This document shows, piece by piece, positions 45,211 to 55,693 of a stretch of DNA of 64,000 nucleotides. Positions within the stretch are counted from its first letter, which is position 1; each line of letters begins with the position of its first letter. A program made the translations under genes and the position numbers. Under the pieces are notes generated by a model. That model had not been told where the DNA came from, ran no database searches, and saw only the letters and a list, made by a program, of their open reading frames with translations. The stretch comes from Shimia isoporae (GTDB taxonomy: Bacteria > Pseudomonadota > Alphaproteobacteria > Rhodobacterales > Rhodobacteraceae), in assembly GCF_004346865.1 (NCBI RefSeq), contig NZ_SMGR01000001.1:310001-374000 (forward strand), in the 5' to 3' direction.

Positions 45211-45245
45211 GGCGGCTGCGGTGCAGCCGCCTCCTTTCTTTTTAA
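45211..45245 (+). terminator. Rho-independent terminator
   Basis: GGCGGCTGC (45211-45219) pairs perfectly with GCAGCCGCC (45223-45231) around a three-base loop, followed by TCCTTTCTTTTT. It ends the transcript of the HMGL-like gene. Confidence 0.85.
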
Positions 45246-45270
45246 CCGATAAAGTCATCATCTTAGCAAA

Positions 45271-45285
45271 AAAATCGATTATAAT
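45271..45285. promoter_or_regulatory. ATCGAT next to TATAAT (site f)
   Basis: AAAATCGAT (45271-45279) is followed at once by TATAAT (45280-45285), upstream of the TAXI-type TRAP operon. This is the clearest operator/promoter overlap of the series. Confidence 0.55.
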
Positions 45286-45389
45286 ATTGATTGGGGAATA
45301 TTACCTACTGTAAGCTCGCGATATCGCCTGCGGCACCAACGCCATTCTGTGAGCATCACCTGACTGTCGCAGCCGAATGGGAGGAAGAC

Positions 45390-46322
45390 ATGAAACATTT
45401 CTGGAAATGCCTGCGCGGCGCTGCGATCGGTGCCGCCACATTGGCGGCTACAACCGCTGTCGCCGAAGAGCTGAGAATTGGCACCGCCAGTCAGGGCGGC
45501 GCTTTCTACCCCGTGGGGCAGGCAATCTCGACCTTGGTCGGGGCGCACGCGGACGGGCTGACAATGGTTCCGGTGGTCACACAGGGGTCGGTTCAGAACC
45601 CACGTCTGGTCAACAATGGCGAAGTTGACATCGCCATCACCAACAACAACCTTTCTGTTTTGGCCAACAAAGGTGTCGGTCCGTACAAGAAAGCCGGAGC
45701 CATGAACCTGCGTGCCATCGGGTCGCTGCATTTCAGTGTACTACACATGATGACTCTGGATGGATCCGACATCAATTCGGTGGCGGACCTGAAGGGCAAA
45801 CGGGTCGCGGTTGGGCCCGCTGGCGGCGGCACGATCCCCTTCATGACCCAGGTGCTGGGGCTGGCGGGACTCACGGTGGACGACATCACACCCAGCTTCC
45901 TCAGTTACTCCGACGGGTTCAGCCAACTGGCTGACGGCAACGTTGATGCGGCATTCGCGCTCAGCGGCTACCCGGCGGGTGCAGTGATGCAGGCCCAGGC
46001 CAACAAGAAGCTGAAGTACATTGCCCTGTCCGAAGCGGACATTGAGGCAGCCCTGGCGAAATACCCCAACTACAACAAGGTGGTGATCCCGGCCGACGTC
46101 TATAATACCGATACTGACGGCGCCCTGCTTGGGGTCAACAACATGCTGATTGTAGATGCCAGCATGAGTGACGCGGTCGCTATGGCCATCACTGCGGCCA
46201 TCTATGATCACATGGACGAGTTTCGCGCCGAAAACGCCCATGCACGTCAGATCGATCCGGCCCGCTCGCTGGACTTGAAGATCCCATTGCACCCTGGTGC
46301 TGCTGCCTATTTCAACAAGTGA
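45390..46322 (+). CDS. TRAP transporter receptor, TAXI family (system 3)
   Basis: A 310-residue periplasmic receptor from the ATG at 45390, with GGGAGGAAG upstream. A signal peptide ends near TTAVAEE. RIGTASQGGAFYPVGQAI is the TAXI hallmark, followed by DLKGKRVAVGPAGGGT. TAXI receptors pair with fused DctQM permeases, and such a permease is encoded next. The ligand is unknown; glutamate-like and other carboxylates are known for the family. Confidence 0.86.
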   Translation: MKHFWKCLRGAAIGAATLAATTAVAEELRIGTASQGGAFYPVGQAISTLVGAHADGLTMVPVVTQGSVQNPRLVNNGEVDIAITNNNLSVLANKGVGPYKKAGAMNLRAIGSLHFSVLHMMTLDGSDINSVADLKGKRVAVGPAGGGTIPFMTQVLGLAGLTVDDITPSFLSYSDGFSQLADGNVDAAFALSGYPAGAVMQAQANKKLKYIALSEADIEAALAKYPNYNKVVIPADVYNTDTDGALLGVNNMLIVDASMSDAVAMAITAAIYDHMDEFRAENAHARQIDPARSLDLKIPLHPGAAAYFNK

Positions 46323-46345
46323 AAATCCTCTGATTTTCGAACGGA

Positions 46346-46375
46346 CCGGGGCGCGCCCATTCGGCGGCGCCCCGG
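46346..46375 (+). terminator. Intercistronic hairpin after the TAXI receptor gene
   Basis: CCGGGGCGC (46346-46354) and GCGCCCCGG (46367-46375) form a perfect nine-pair stem without a T-run. It is the third such element behind a receptor gene in this window. Confidence 0.7.
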
Positions 46376-46387
46376 GAAGGCCTAAAC

Positions 46388-48286
46388 ATGACAAATGCCA
46401 TCGACAAAGTGTTTGAACGCGCCATCCTCGTTGTTGCCTTCGTGGTCGGATTTTTCCATCTGCTGAACGTTTCCGGGATTTTCGTTCTGTCCACACGCGA
46501 CATTCGAATCTTTCACCTGATGATGATGCTGGTGCTGTTGTTTCTGTCGCACCCTGCCGCCAAACGCTTCAAGGATACAAACGCGGATCGCTTTTTGCGG
46601 ATCAGTCTGATCGCAATCAGTGTGGCTTCGTGCGTTTATTTGATGACCCGCTGGAAGGACATCGCCTTCAGCGGCGGTGAAACAGTGCCAATGGATGCCT
46701 GGGTCGGTATCGTTGTGATCGCGCTGGTTCTGGAGGCCGCGCGGCGTGGTGTCGGGCTCGTGCTGGCGATCATCTGTTTCGTGTTTTTTGCGTATCCATT
46801 TTATTCACCTTATCTTCCGGGGGTGCTGAATGGGCGCGGCTACAGCCTGACGCGCATGTCCGAATTTCTAACCACCACCAGCCAAGGCATTTTCGGCATT
46901 CCGCTGGGGGTCTCCTCGACCTACATCATCCTGTTTTCGATCTACGGTGCCTTCCTTTCCAATTTTGGTGCCGGTGACTTTTTCTTCAAACTGGCAAGCC
47001 GCCTGACCCGAGGTATGCGTGCAGCAGGGGCCAAAACGGCGGTCCTGTTCAGCACATTGCTTGGCATGATATCTGGATCGGCTGCGGGCAATGTCGCAGT
47101 GACTGGTACGCTGACCATCCCAATGATGAAAAAAGAAGGTTATCAGCCGCATCAGGCTGGCGCGATTGAGGCCGTGGTTTCCACTGGTGGACAGATTATG
47201 CCGCCGGTGATGGGCGCCGCTGCCTTCATCATGGCTGAAGTCGTCGGCACGCCTTATTCCAATGTGATGCAGGCGGCTCTGATCCCTGCCTTGCTGTTCT
47301 TCACGTCCCTTCTGTTCGTCGTGCACTTGCAGGCCGGCAAAAACGGGCTGACGCCCACTGCAATCACCGACGAAGACGACGAGCCGATCTGGAAAATCCT
47401 GTTGAAAGGCGGGCAATACATCGTTCCTTTTGTCACCCTGATCACCATGATGCTCAATGGCTATTCCCCGTTCAAAGCCTCCTTCTATTCGATCCTCGTA
47501 CTGCTTGGATGCCATGTCTTGTGGACGCGTCGGATCAATGCGGAGCTTCTAACAAAGTCCGCTAAGGCTGTGACCGAAGGTGCCAAGGCCGTGGTGCCGA
47601 TTGCCATTGCTTGCGCGGCCGCAGGTATCATCGCGGGCACGCTGGGCATCACCGGTCTTGGTTCCAAGATTTCCGGTTTGATTGTCTCCGCATCCGGTGG
47701 CGTTATTCTGATTGCACTGCTGCTGACAATGTTGACGGCCATCATTCTGGGCATGGGCCTTCCAACCACCGCAGCCTATCTCGTGTTGGCCACTGTTGTG
47801 GCGCCGGCGTTGGCAAAAATGGGCGTGCCTCTGCTGACGGCACATCTGTTTGTTTTCTTTTACGGTTGCGTCTCCACCATCACACCGCCTGTCGCGCTGG
47901 CTTCGTATGTGGCTGCCGGGATCGCCGGTGCGGATATCAACCGCGTGGGCTGGACCGCTTTTGCCTTTGGTATCACCTGCTACATCCTGCCGTTCATGTT
48001 TGTCTTTGGCCAGGCCCTGATGATGCAGGGCAGTTGGGCCGAGATTCTTCTGGCGGTGCTGTCGGGCGGCGTCGGTGTGCTTGGCATTGCCATGGCAGTT
48101 GTGGGCTTTGCCCATGTCCCACTGGCCTTGCACTGGCGGGTTCTGGCAGCGGTAGCGGGAATCGCCTTGCTGTCACAAGGCTGGATCAGCGATCTGGTCG
48201 GCTTGGCCGCAATGGCGGCGGTATGGTTTACATCAAAATCTCAAGAAAAAGGGGCCGCAGCCGCCCCGACCAAGAAGGAGGCCTGA
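46388..48286 (+). CDS. TRAP transporter fused permease (DctQM, system 3)
   Basis: A 632-residue protein. A short DctQ-like N-terminal part is fused to a DctM domain, giving about 16-18 membrane spans. GSAAGNVAVTGTLTIPMMKK and GMGLPTTAAYLVLATVVAPAL are characteristic of the fused TAXI-associated permeases. It completes transport system 3 with the preceding receptor. The cupin gene starts one base after its stop. Confidence 0.88.
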   Translation: MTNAIDKVFERAILVVAFVVGFFHLLNVSGIFVLSTRDIRIFHLMMMLVLLFLSHPAAKRFKDTNADRFLRISLIAISVASCVYLMTRWKDIAFSGGETVPMDAWVGIVVIALVLEAARRGVGLVLAIICFVFFAYPFYSPYLPGVLNGRGYSLTRMSEFLTTTSQGIFGIPLGVSSTYIILFSIYGAFLSNFGAGDFFFKLASRLTRGMRAAGAKTAVLFSTLLGMISGSAAGNVAVTGTLTIPMMKKEGYQPHQAGAIEAVVSTGGQIMPPVMGAAAFIMAEVVGTPYSNVMQAALIPALLFFTSLLFVVHLQAGKNGLTPTAITDEDDEPIWKILLKGGQYIVPFVTLITMMLNGYSPFKASFYSILVLLGCHVLWTRRINAELLTKSAKAVTEGAKAVVPIAIACAAAGIIAGTLGITGLGSKISGLIVSASGGVILIALLLTMLTAIILGMGLPTTAAYLVLATVVAPALAKMGVPLLTAHLFVFFYGCVSTITPPVALASYVAAGIAGADINRVGWTAFAFGITCYILPFMFVFGQALMMQGSWAEILLAVLSGGVGVLGIAMAVVGFAHVPLALHWRVLAAVAGIALLSQGWISDLVGLAAMAAVWFTSKSQEKGAAAAPTKKEA

Positions 48287-48287
48287 G

Positions 48288-48818
48288 ATGGCTCAAAAAT
48301 ACCGGCGGGTTGTCACCGGCCACGACAAAAACGGCGTCGCCAAGGTCATCATGGATGAAGAGGCATCTTGCATTCTTCAGCGGCCCAACCGGCCCGGCGT
48401 CACCCTGACCAACCTGTGGCAACACTCCGAAACGCCCGCCCCGATGGAGATACACGAGGACCCGGTCACCGGCCCATTGATCCTGCATCCGCCCGAAAAC
48501 GGTGCGGTGTTCCGGATCGTACAATTTGATCCCGAAGACCCAGAGGTTTTGGCAAAACTGGATGGCGCAACCGCCTTTGCCGAAATGGGCGCGGGCGCGA
48601 ATGTCGTGCAAGGCGCGCGCCACCCTTTCATGCACCGCACAGACAGTCTGGACTATTCCATTATCCTGTCAGGTGAAATCTATATGCTGATGGATGAGGA
48701 GGACGTGTTGCTCAAGGCGGGAGACGTTGTGATCCAACAGGGCACAAATCACGCGTGGTCGAACCGTGGCACTGAACCCTGCATGATCATGTTCGTGCTC
48801 AATCACGCCACCAAATAG
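48288..48818 (+). CDS. Cupin-domain protein (second)
   Basis: A 176-residue single-domain cupin. The core is MHRTDSLDYSIILSGEIYMLMDEEDVLLKAGDVVIQQGTNHAW, shown here only by its ends MHRTDSLDY and QGTNHAW, with the two metal histidines and a glutamate in place. Such proteins often accompany dioxygenase or transporter operons as sensors or small oxygenases. The substrate is unknown. Confidence 0.78.
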   Translation: MAQKYRRVVTGHDKNGVAKVIMDEEASCILQRPNRPGVTLTNLWQHSETPAPMEIHEDPVTGPLILHPPENGAVFRIVQFDPEDPEVLAKLDGATAFAEMGAGANVVQGARHPFMHRTDSLDYSIILSGEIYMLMDEEDVLLKAGDVVIQQGTNHAWSNRGTEPCMIMFVLNHATK

Positions 48819-48825
48819 GCGTATC

Positions 48826-49554
48826 GTGAGCCCGGAAACCTTCCTTCTGATTTTTCTGGCCTTTGGACTTGGTGGCATCCTGAAAGGCGCTACCGGCACC
48901 GGCGCGCCTTTTCTCGCGGTGCCGATCATGTCGCTGCTGGTGAATGTGCCGTTTGCGGTGGCCGTCTTTCTGCTGCCGAACATCGCATCCAACACATTGC
49001 AGGTGATCCGTTACCGGCATGATTTTCCGCCTGGCAGGTTCGCATTGAAGTTTGCTGGCGCTGCCATGCTTGGCGCAGGAATCGGCACAGTGTTGTTGTC
49101 GAAAGTCGATGGTGCGATCCTTAGCAAAATCTTGGCTGTCATCGTGTTTGCCTACATCTGGTTTCGCCTGAAAAACCCGGAATGGCATCTACCCATGGCA
49201 CTGGCGCACAAACTCGCTGTGCCTATCGGCACTGTGGGCGGCATCTTTCAGGGCGCGGTGGGGCTGTCGGCGCCGGTTTCTGTCACCTTCATGAACGCGG
49301 TCCCGCTGAAGCGGCGACAGTTCATTTCTGCAATGTCGCTCTATTTCCTTGCGATGGCATTGGCCCAGTTTCCTGCACAAATCGCCCTGGGCATTATGAC
49401 GATGGAACGTTTTGGTTACAGTCTCGTCGCTATTGCACCGCTGGTTCTTAGCATGCCGATCGGCGACGCACTGGGACGGCGAATATCCAAACGCACATTT
49501 GATCGCGTCATTCTGACGATACTTACTTTATTGGCCTGCCGTTTGATTCTGTGA
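48826..49554 (+). CDS. TauE/SafE-family membrane transporter
   Basis: A 242-residue protein with seven to eight membrane spans, from a GTG at 48826. The duplicated family motif is visible as GGILKGATGTGAPFLAVPIM and GGIFQGAVGLSAPVSVTFM. Members export sulfite, sulfoacetate or other small organic anions. In this operon it may export a carboxylate or relieve anion build-up. It is the last gene before the decayed IS6 copy. Confidence 0.82.
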   Translation: MSPETFLLIFLAFGLGGILKGATGTGAPFLAVPIMSLLVNVPFAVAVFLLPNIASNTLQVIRYRHDFPPGRFALKFAGAAMLGAGIGTVLLSKVDGAILSKILAVIVFAYIWFRLKNPEWHLPMALAHKLAVPIGTVGGIFQGAVGLSAPVSVTFMNAVPLKRRQFISAMSLYFLAMALAQFPAQIALGIMTMERFGYSLVAIAPLVLSMPIGDALGRRISKRTFDRVILTILTLLACRLIL

Positions 49555-49576
49555 CAATGGCGAGCATGCGGGCTTA

Positions 49577-49607
49577 AAGACTGCCAAAAACTGCGGGTGG
49601 CGGTCTT
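49577..49607 (+). terminator. Hairpin after the TauE-like gene
   Basis: AAGACTGCC (49577-49585) pairs with GGCGGTCTT (49599-49607) with one G-T pair. The T-run is short (TTGTC), so it is a weak intrinsic terminator. Confidence 0.5.
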
Positions 49608-49639
49608 GTCAAAGGGATGACGCTTGAGACGGAAAGGGC

Positions 49640-50243
49640 AGTTTCGAAGATTTGCTACATGAACGCGCCATCGACAGGAGTTGAGAATCTGTTCGGTTTT
49701 TTGTGGCAGCAGTATCGGTCCGATACACGCATCGAAAATCCGCAAGAGACGATCGCATTCGATGCCTTGCACTCGAACTGAACTTGGCACCTGTGCGAGA
49801 TGCTCGAGAAGATCAGCGGAGAGTGGTGCCACATTTGGCGCTCGGTTGATCGCGAGGGTGAAGTGTTGGAAAGCCATGTGACAGAGACGTGAGTTAGGAA
49901 GGCAAGGTACAATCATAACCGACAGCCTCCGCCCTTACGGTTCGCTACGAAGGAAATTGGCAACGCCGACTAGCAAAAACTGGCCGCTGGTTGAACAACA
50001 GAGCAGAGAATTCTCATCTTCCAAGTTAACGAAGAGGTAGGGCGAAGTTGTGCTTCTGGCGAAGGAGAAATCTGCAGAAATTCGCGTCCGCCAACGCCTC
50101 TGTTCTCAACCTCTTCAATTCGGAGCGCAGTCTCCATTCCAGAAAGATTCCCAACTGAACCGTGGCGCTGCTCCGGTTGGGGGGCGTTTACTCTGTACCG
50201 ACGGAATTCCGTCCTAGCTCAGACGATTTTGAATCTGTCTGTG
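49640..50243 (+). pseudogene. Decayed IS6-family element
   Basis: The DNA follows the intact IS6 transposase gene at 30071 through most of its length: GAAGATTTGC near 49646, TCGAACTGAAC, GATCGCGAGGGTGAAGTG, GAAGGAAATTGGCA, CAGAGAATTCTC and CCTCTTCAATTCGGAG. Many stops, deletions and frameshifts break the frame, and the first 190 or so bases are gone. A remnant right end near TCTGTCTGTGGA is visible. It has the same orientation as the intact copy. Confidence 0.8.
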
Positions 50244-50450
50244 GAGACGCTGCAGCACGCACGCGGATGAACTTTCGCTCTTGAATGCAATTCCAAGTGG
50301 GACGTAGGCTGCGGCCAGTCGGTCGCGGTAAAAGCGTGCTTGTCGAAAACCTGTCGTATCACTGTCTGGTCGGCGCAATAGACATCGGAATGGTTGCCGT
50401 GTGTTGGCGTGATCCGAGATTGCGGTGACGGGCCGGTATTGGAGCTTTGA
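50244..50450. other. Gap between IS6 remnant and glycerate kinase
   Basis: About 200 bases with no convincing frame or motif. A promoter for the kinase must lie here or the gene depends on read-through. It may be leftover DNA from the gene formerly upstream. Confidence 0.4.
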
Positions 50451-51704
50451 TTGGACAACCCTGAAACGTTTTTAAGAGACTTGTTTGCGCGCGCTGTGGC
50501 CGTCGCCGATCCAATGGCATCGTTGGCAGAGGCTTTGCCTCCGAAACCGGAAGGGCGTGTCGTCGTTGTCGGTGCAGGCAAGGCAAGCGCCCGGATGGCG
50601 GAAGCTTTGGAAGCGGCTTGGGGGGCATGCGAAGGTCTTGTGATCACCCGATATGGGTATGAACGGCCTTGCGAAGGGATCACAATCAGGTCAGCCGCAC
50701 ATCCGGTTCCGGACGCAGCAGGAGAGGCCGCAACGCTCGAAATGTTGGAGCTGCTGTCGTCGCTGGGAGAGACAGACACGGTTATCGGACTGATCTCGGG
50801 CGGGGCTTCTTCCTTGCTGACTGCGCCTTTGCCCGGTTTGACGCTTGACGATTTGCAGTCGGTCAATTCGCAACTGCTGGCGTCCGGCGCACCGATTTCT
50901 GTGATGAACGCTTTGCGAAAGCATCTGGACCGCGCCAAGGGTGGGCAACTTGCTGCCGCGGCCTTTCCGGCAAGGATGATCAACTTGTTGATCTCTGATG
51001 TGCCGGGTGACGATCCGGGCATGATTGGATCTGGTCCGACTGTCGGCGAGACTGGTGTTTGGCAGGACGCAATTACAAAGGCCGCTGAATTTGGTGTCGA
51101 ATTACCGCCGCACGTTCTGGCGGCGATGGAAGCTCATTCGAGCGTTGTTTCGCCCGATGATACGCGATTGTCGACAACGGAAAACCGGCTCTATGCATCA
51201 CCAGCCCGTAGTCTCGAGGCCGCTGCCGAGCTCGCGCGGTCGGTGGGTGTCGATGTGGAAATCATCGATGATGCGCTTGAAGGAGAGGCACGCGAAGTCG
51301 CCCATGATCAGGCCCGCAGGGTGCTTGCGATCGAAGCTCCTGTAGGGGCGGTGGTGTATCTTTCCGGCGGCGAATTGACTGTCACGCGGCGGGGAAATGG
51401 TGTCGGCGGTCCAAACGCCGAGTTTGCATTGGCTCTTGCGGTGGCGCTCGGTGCTGCCCCTGGCATTCATGCAATCGCCTGCGACACCGATGGTGTTGAC
51501 GGCGCCGCCGAAGTTGCCGGTGCGGTTATCGGTCCAAGAACTTTGGCCAAGGCACAAGCTGCAGACGTGGATCCTGAAGTCGCATTGGCCAGAAATGACG
51601 CTCACAGTTTCTTTGAGAAAATCGGTGATCAGGTTGTGACGGGGCCGACGCTGACCAACGTTAACGACTTCCGTGCAGTTTTGCGTTTGCCTGCCAATAG
51701 CTGA
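50451..51704 (+). CDS. Glycerate 2-kinase (DUF4147/MOFRL type)
   Basis: A 417-residue kinase from a TTG at 50451 with GGAG about eleven bases before it. VVVVGAGKASARMAEALE is the N-terminal nucleotide-binding loop, LISGGASSLL and LLISDVPGDDPGMIGSGPT the central motifs, and the C-terminal MOFRL domain ends with ACDTDGVDGAAEVAGAVI. It makes 2-phosphoglycerate from glycerate, feeding glyoxylate or tartronate carbon to glycolysis. The unusual start beside the IS remnant could mean the original 5' context was lost. Confidence 0.85.
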   Translation: MDNPETFLRDLFARAVAVADPMASLAEALPPKPEGRVVVVGAGKASARMAEALEAAWGACEGLVITRYGYERPCEGITIRSAAHPVPDAAGEAATLEMLELLSSLGETDTVIGLISGGASSLLTAPLPGLTLDDLQSVNSQLLASGAPISVMNALRKHLDRAKGGQLAAAAFPARMINLLISDVPGDDPGMIGSGPTVGETGVWQDAITKAAEFGVELPPHVLAAMEAHSSVVSPDDTRLSTTENRLYASPARSLEAAAELARSVGVDVEIIDDALEGEAREVAHDQARRVLAIEAPVGAVVYLSGGELTVTRRGNGVGGPNAEFALALAVALGAAPGIHAIACDTDGVDGAAEVAGAVIGPRTLAKAQAADVDPEVALARNDAHSFFEKIGDQVVTGPTLTNVNDFRAVLRLPANS

Positions 51705-53382
<1,678 letters not shown>

Positions 53383-53385
53383 AAC

Positions 53386-54399
53386 ATGGCACAGATGACA
53401 ATGATCGAAGCCATCCGGGAAGCCCACGATGTGGCAATGGAGGCTGATGAACGCGTCGTGGTCTTTGGAGAGGATGTCGGTTTTTTCGGCGGCGTGTTTC
53501 GTTGTACCGCAGGATTGCAGGAGAAATACGGCAAGTCGCGGTGCTTTGATGCCCCGATCAACGAAAGCGGGATTGTGGGCACAGCCATTGGCATGGCAGC
53601 CTTTGGATTGAAGCCCGTTATTGAAATCCAGTTTGCGGACTACGTCTATCCAGCCTACGACCAGATTGTATCCGAAGCTGCGCGTTTGCGGCATCGGTCC
53701 AATGGGGATTTCACTTGCCCGATTGTAATCCGAATGCCAACCGGCGGCGGTATCTTTGGTGGCCAGACGCATAGTCAGAGTCCCGAAGCAATTTTCACGC
53801 ATGTGTCGGGCTTGAAGGTGGTGATCCCATCCAATCCGCGCGACGCCAAGGGTTTGTTGCTGGCAGCGATTGAAGATCCCGATCCTGTTATCTTCCTTGA
53901 GCCCAAAAGGCTCTACAATGGCCCGTTTGATGGCCACCACAACAAACCCATCGAAAGCTGGAAGAAGCATCCTCAGGGTGAAGTACCGGAAGGCAAACAG
54001 ATTGTGCCGTTGGGCAAGGCGCATATCCAGAAAGAAGGATCGGATGTGACCGTGCTGGCGTATGGCACGATGGTTTATGTTGCCGAAGCTGCGGCTGCGG
54101 AGACCGGCGTGGATGCAGAAGTGATCGACTTGCGAACTCTTATGCCGCTGGATCTTGATACCATCGTCGACAGCGTCAAGAAAACCGGTCGCTGCGTTGT
54201 CGTGCATGAAGCCACCCGTACGTCAGGTTTCGGTGCCGAGCTAATGAGCCTCGTTCAGGAGGCTTGTTTTTACCACCTGGAGGCGCCGATGGTCCGTGTC
54301 ACAGGTTGGGACACACCGTATCCGCACGCACAGGAATGGGAGTATTTCCCCGGACCAGTCCGTGTCGGTGAAGCATTGCGCAAAGTCATGGAGGACTGA
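53386..54399 (+). CDS. bkdA2: Branched-chain 2-oxoacid dehydrogenase E1 beta
   Basis: A 337-residue transketolase-like subunit. GEDVGFFGGVFR at the N-terminus and VIRMPTGGGIFGGQTHSQSPE are hallmarks of E1beta. It pairs with the preceding subunit to bind thiamine diphosphate. It starts four bases after the E1alpha stop. Confidence 0.9.
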   Translation: MAQMTMIEAIREAHDVAMEADERVVVFGEDVGFFGGVFRCTAGLQEKYGKSRCFDAPINESGIVGTAIGMAAFGLKPVIEIQFADYVYPAYDQIVSEAARLRHRSNGDFTCPIVIRMPTGGGIFGGQTHSQSPEAIFTHVSGLKVVIPSNPRDAKGLLLAAIEDPDPVIFLEPKRLYNGPFDGHHNKPIESWKKHPQGEVPEGKQIVPLGKAHIQKEGSDVTVLAYGTMVYVAEAAAAETGVDAEVIDLRTLMPLDLDTIVDSVKKTGRCVVVHEATRTSGFGAELMSLVQEACFYHLEAPMVRVTGWDTPYPHAQEWEYFPGPVRVGEALRKVMED

Positions 54400-54406
54400 G
54401 GAGACC

Positions 54407-55693
54407 ATGGGAGTTTTTGCAATCCGTTTGCCTGATGTCGGTGAAGGCATCGCAGAGGCAGAATTGATCGAATGGCACGTTAAGGTCGGTGACGTTGTGC
54501 GCGAGGATGATGTGCTTGCAGCAGTGATGACCGACAAGGCCGCGGTTGAAGTGCCGTCCTCGGTTGAGGGGCAGGTTCTGGAACTGGGTGCAGACATTGG
54601 GGATATGGTTGCTGTCGGCGCGGTTCTGATCCGCATCGAAGTCGACGGTGAAGGCAATGAAAGTGAAAGCGAGGACCGTGACACAGCGAACCCGGAACCT
54701 GCCGCCAAGGCGCCAACTGCATCCGAGTCTGAGCCAGTTGATGCCTCACCCAAATCAGAAACGAACCCGAAGAAAAAAAGCGTTTCCAAGACCGCACCCA
54801 TGCCGGTGGCCCGTGCCAACGGAACCAAGCCGCTGGCTGCGCCTTCGGTTCGGGCACGTGCGCGCCGGGAAGGTGTCGATTTGCGTCAGGTGCCGGGGAG
54901 CGGCAAGGCGGGCCGGATCAGTCACGAAGATTTGGACAACTGGATCGCTTCCGGCGGAATTCAGCAAGGTTCCGTAACACGCGGTCAGAATACAGGGGTT
55001 GAAGAGGTTCGCGTTGTTGGCATGCGTCGCAAGATTGCGGAGAAAATGTCGATTTCCAAACGCCAAATCCCGCATATTACCATTGTGGAAGAAGTCGAAA
55101 TGAGCGCTTTGGAAGACCTACGGTCTGCGCTCAACGCCAAACACAAGGGAGATCGGCCAAAGCTGACGCTTTTGCCATTCCTGATGCGGGCAATTGTGGA
55201 AGCCGTGCGGGAACAGCCTGAGTTGAACGCGCGCTATGATGACGAAGCGGGCGTTGTGCAACGCTTTGGAGGCGTGCACGTGGGAATCGCGACGCAGACT
55301 CCAAACGGTCTAAATGTACCGGTTGTTCACCATGCGGAAGCGGGCAATCTTTGGGACAACGCGGCCACGGTCGCCCGTTTGGCCGAGCAGGCCAGAGAGG
55401 GGTCGATAAAGCGTGACGAGCTAAATGGAGGCACCATTACGATCACTTCGTTGGGACCCCTTGGCGCGATCGCAACGACACCGATCATCAATCACCCCGA
55501 AGTGGCGATCGTCGGGGTCAACAAAATGCAAGTGCGCCCAGTTTGGGACGGGCAGCAGTTCCAGCCCAGGAAGATGATGAACATTTCCTGCAGCTTTGAT
55601 CACCGTGTGATCGACGGCTGGGATGCTGCTGTGTTTGTGCAAAAACTAAAAACCCTGCTGGAAACGCCAGCGATGTTGTTTGTGGAGGGCTAG
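54407..55693 (+). CDS. bkdB: Dihydrolipoyl acyltransferase E2 of the branched-chain complex
   Basis: A 428-residue E2 from the ATG at 54407. The lipoyl domain carries the modified lysine in MTDKAAVEV (Lys44). A charged linker, rich in Glu/Pro/Ala/Lys, leads to the subunit-binding domain (APSVRARARREGVDLRQV). The catalytic domain ends with SFDHRVIDGWDAA, which has the active histidine and aspartate. It transfers the acyl group to CoA and forms the core of the complex. Confidence 0.9.
   Translation: MGVFAIRLPDVGEGIAEAELIEWHVKVGDVVREDDVLAAVMTDKAAVEVPSSVEGQVLELGADIGDMVAVGAVLIRIEVDGEGNESESEDRDTANPEPAAKAPTASESEPVDASPKSETNPKKKSVSKTAPMPVARANGTKPLAAPSVRARARREGVDLRQVPGSGKAGRISHEDLDNWIASGGIQQGSVTRGQNTGVEEVRVVGMRRKIAEKMSISKRQIPHITIVEEVEMSALEDLRSALNAKHKGDRPKLTLLPFLMRAIVEAVREQPELNARYDDEAGVVQRFGGVHVGIATQTPNGLNVPVVHHAEAGNLWDNAATVARLAEQAREGSIKRDELNGGTITITSLGPLGAIATTPIINHPEVAIVGVNKMQVRPVWDGQQFQPRKMMNISCSFDHRVIDGWDAAVFVQKLKTLLETPAMLFVEG

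Noticed and set aside
48826-49554. TauE-like transporter as sulfite exporter for the sulfatase locus
   Set aside because: Sulfatases release sulfate, not sulfite, and the gene lies 19 kb away in another regulon.
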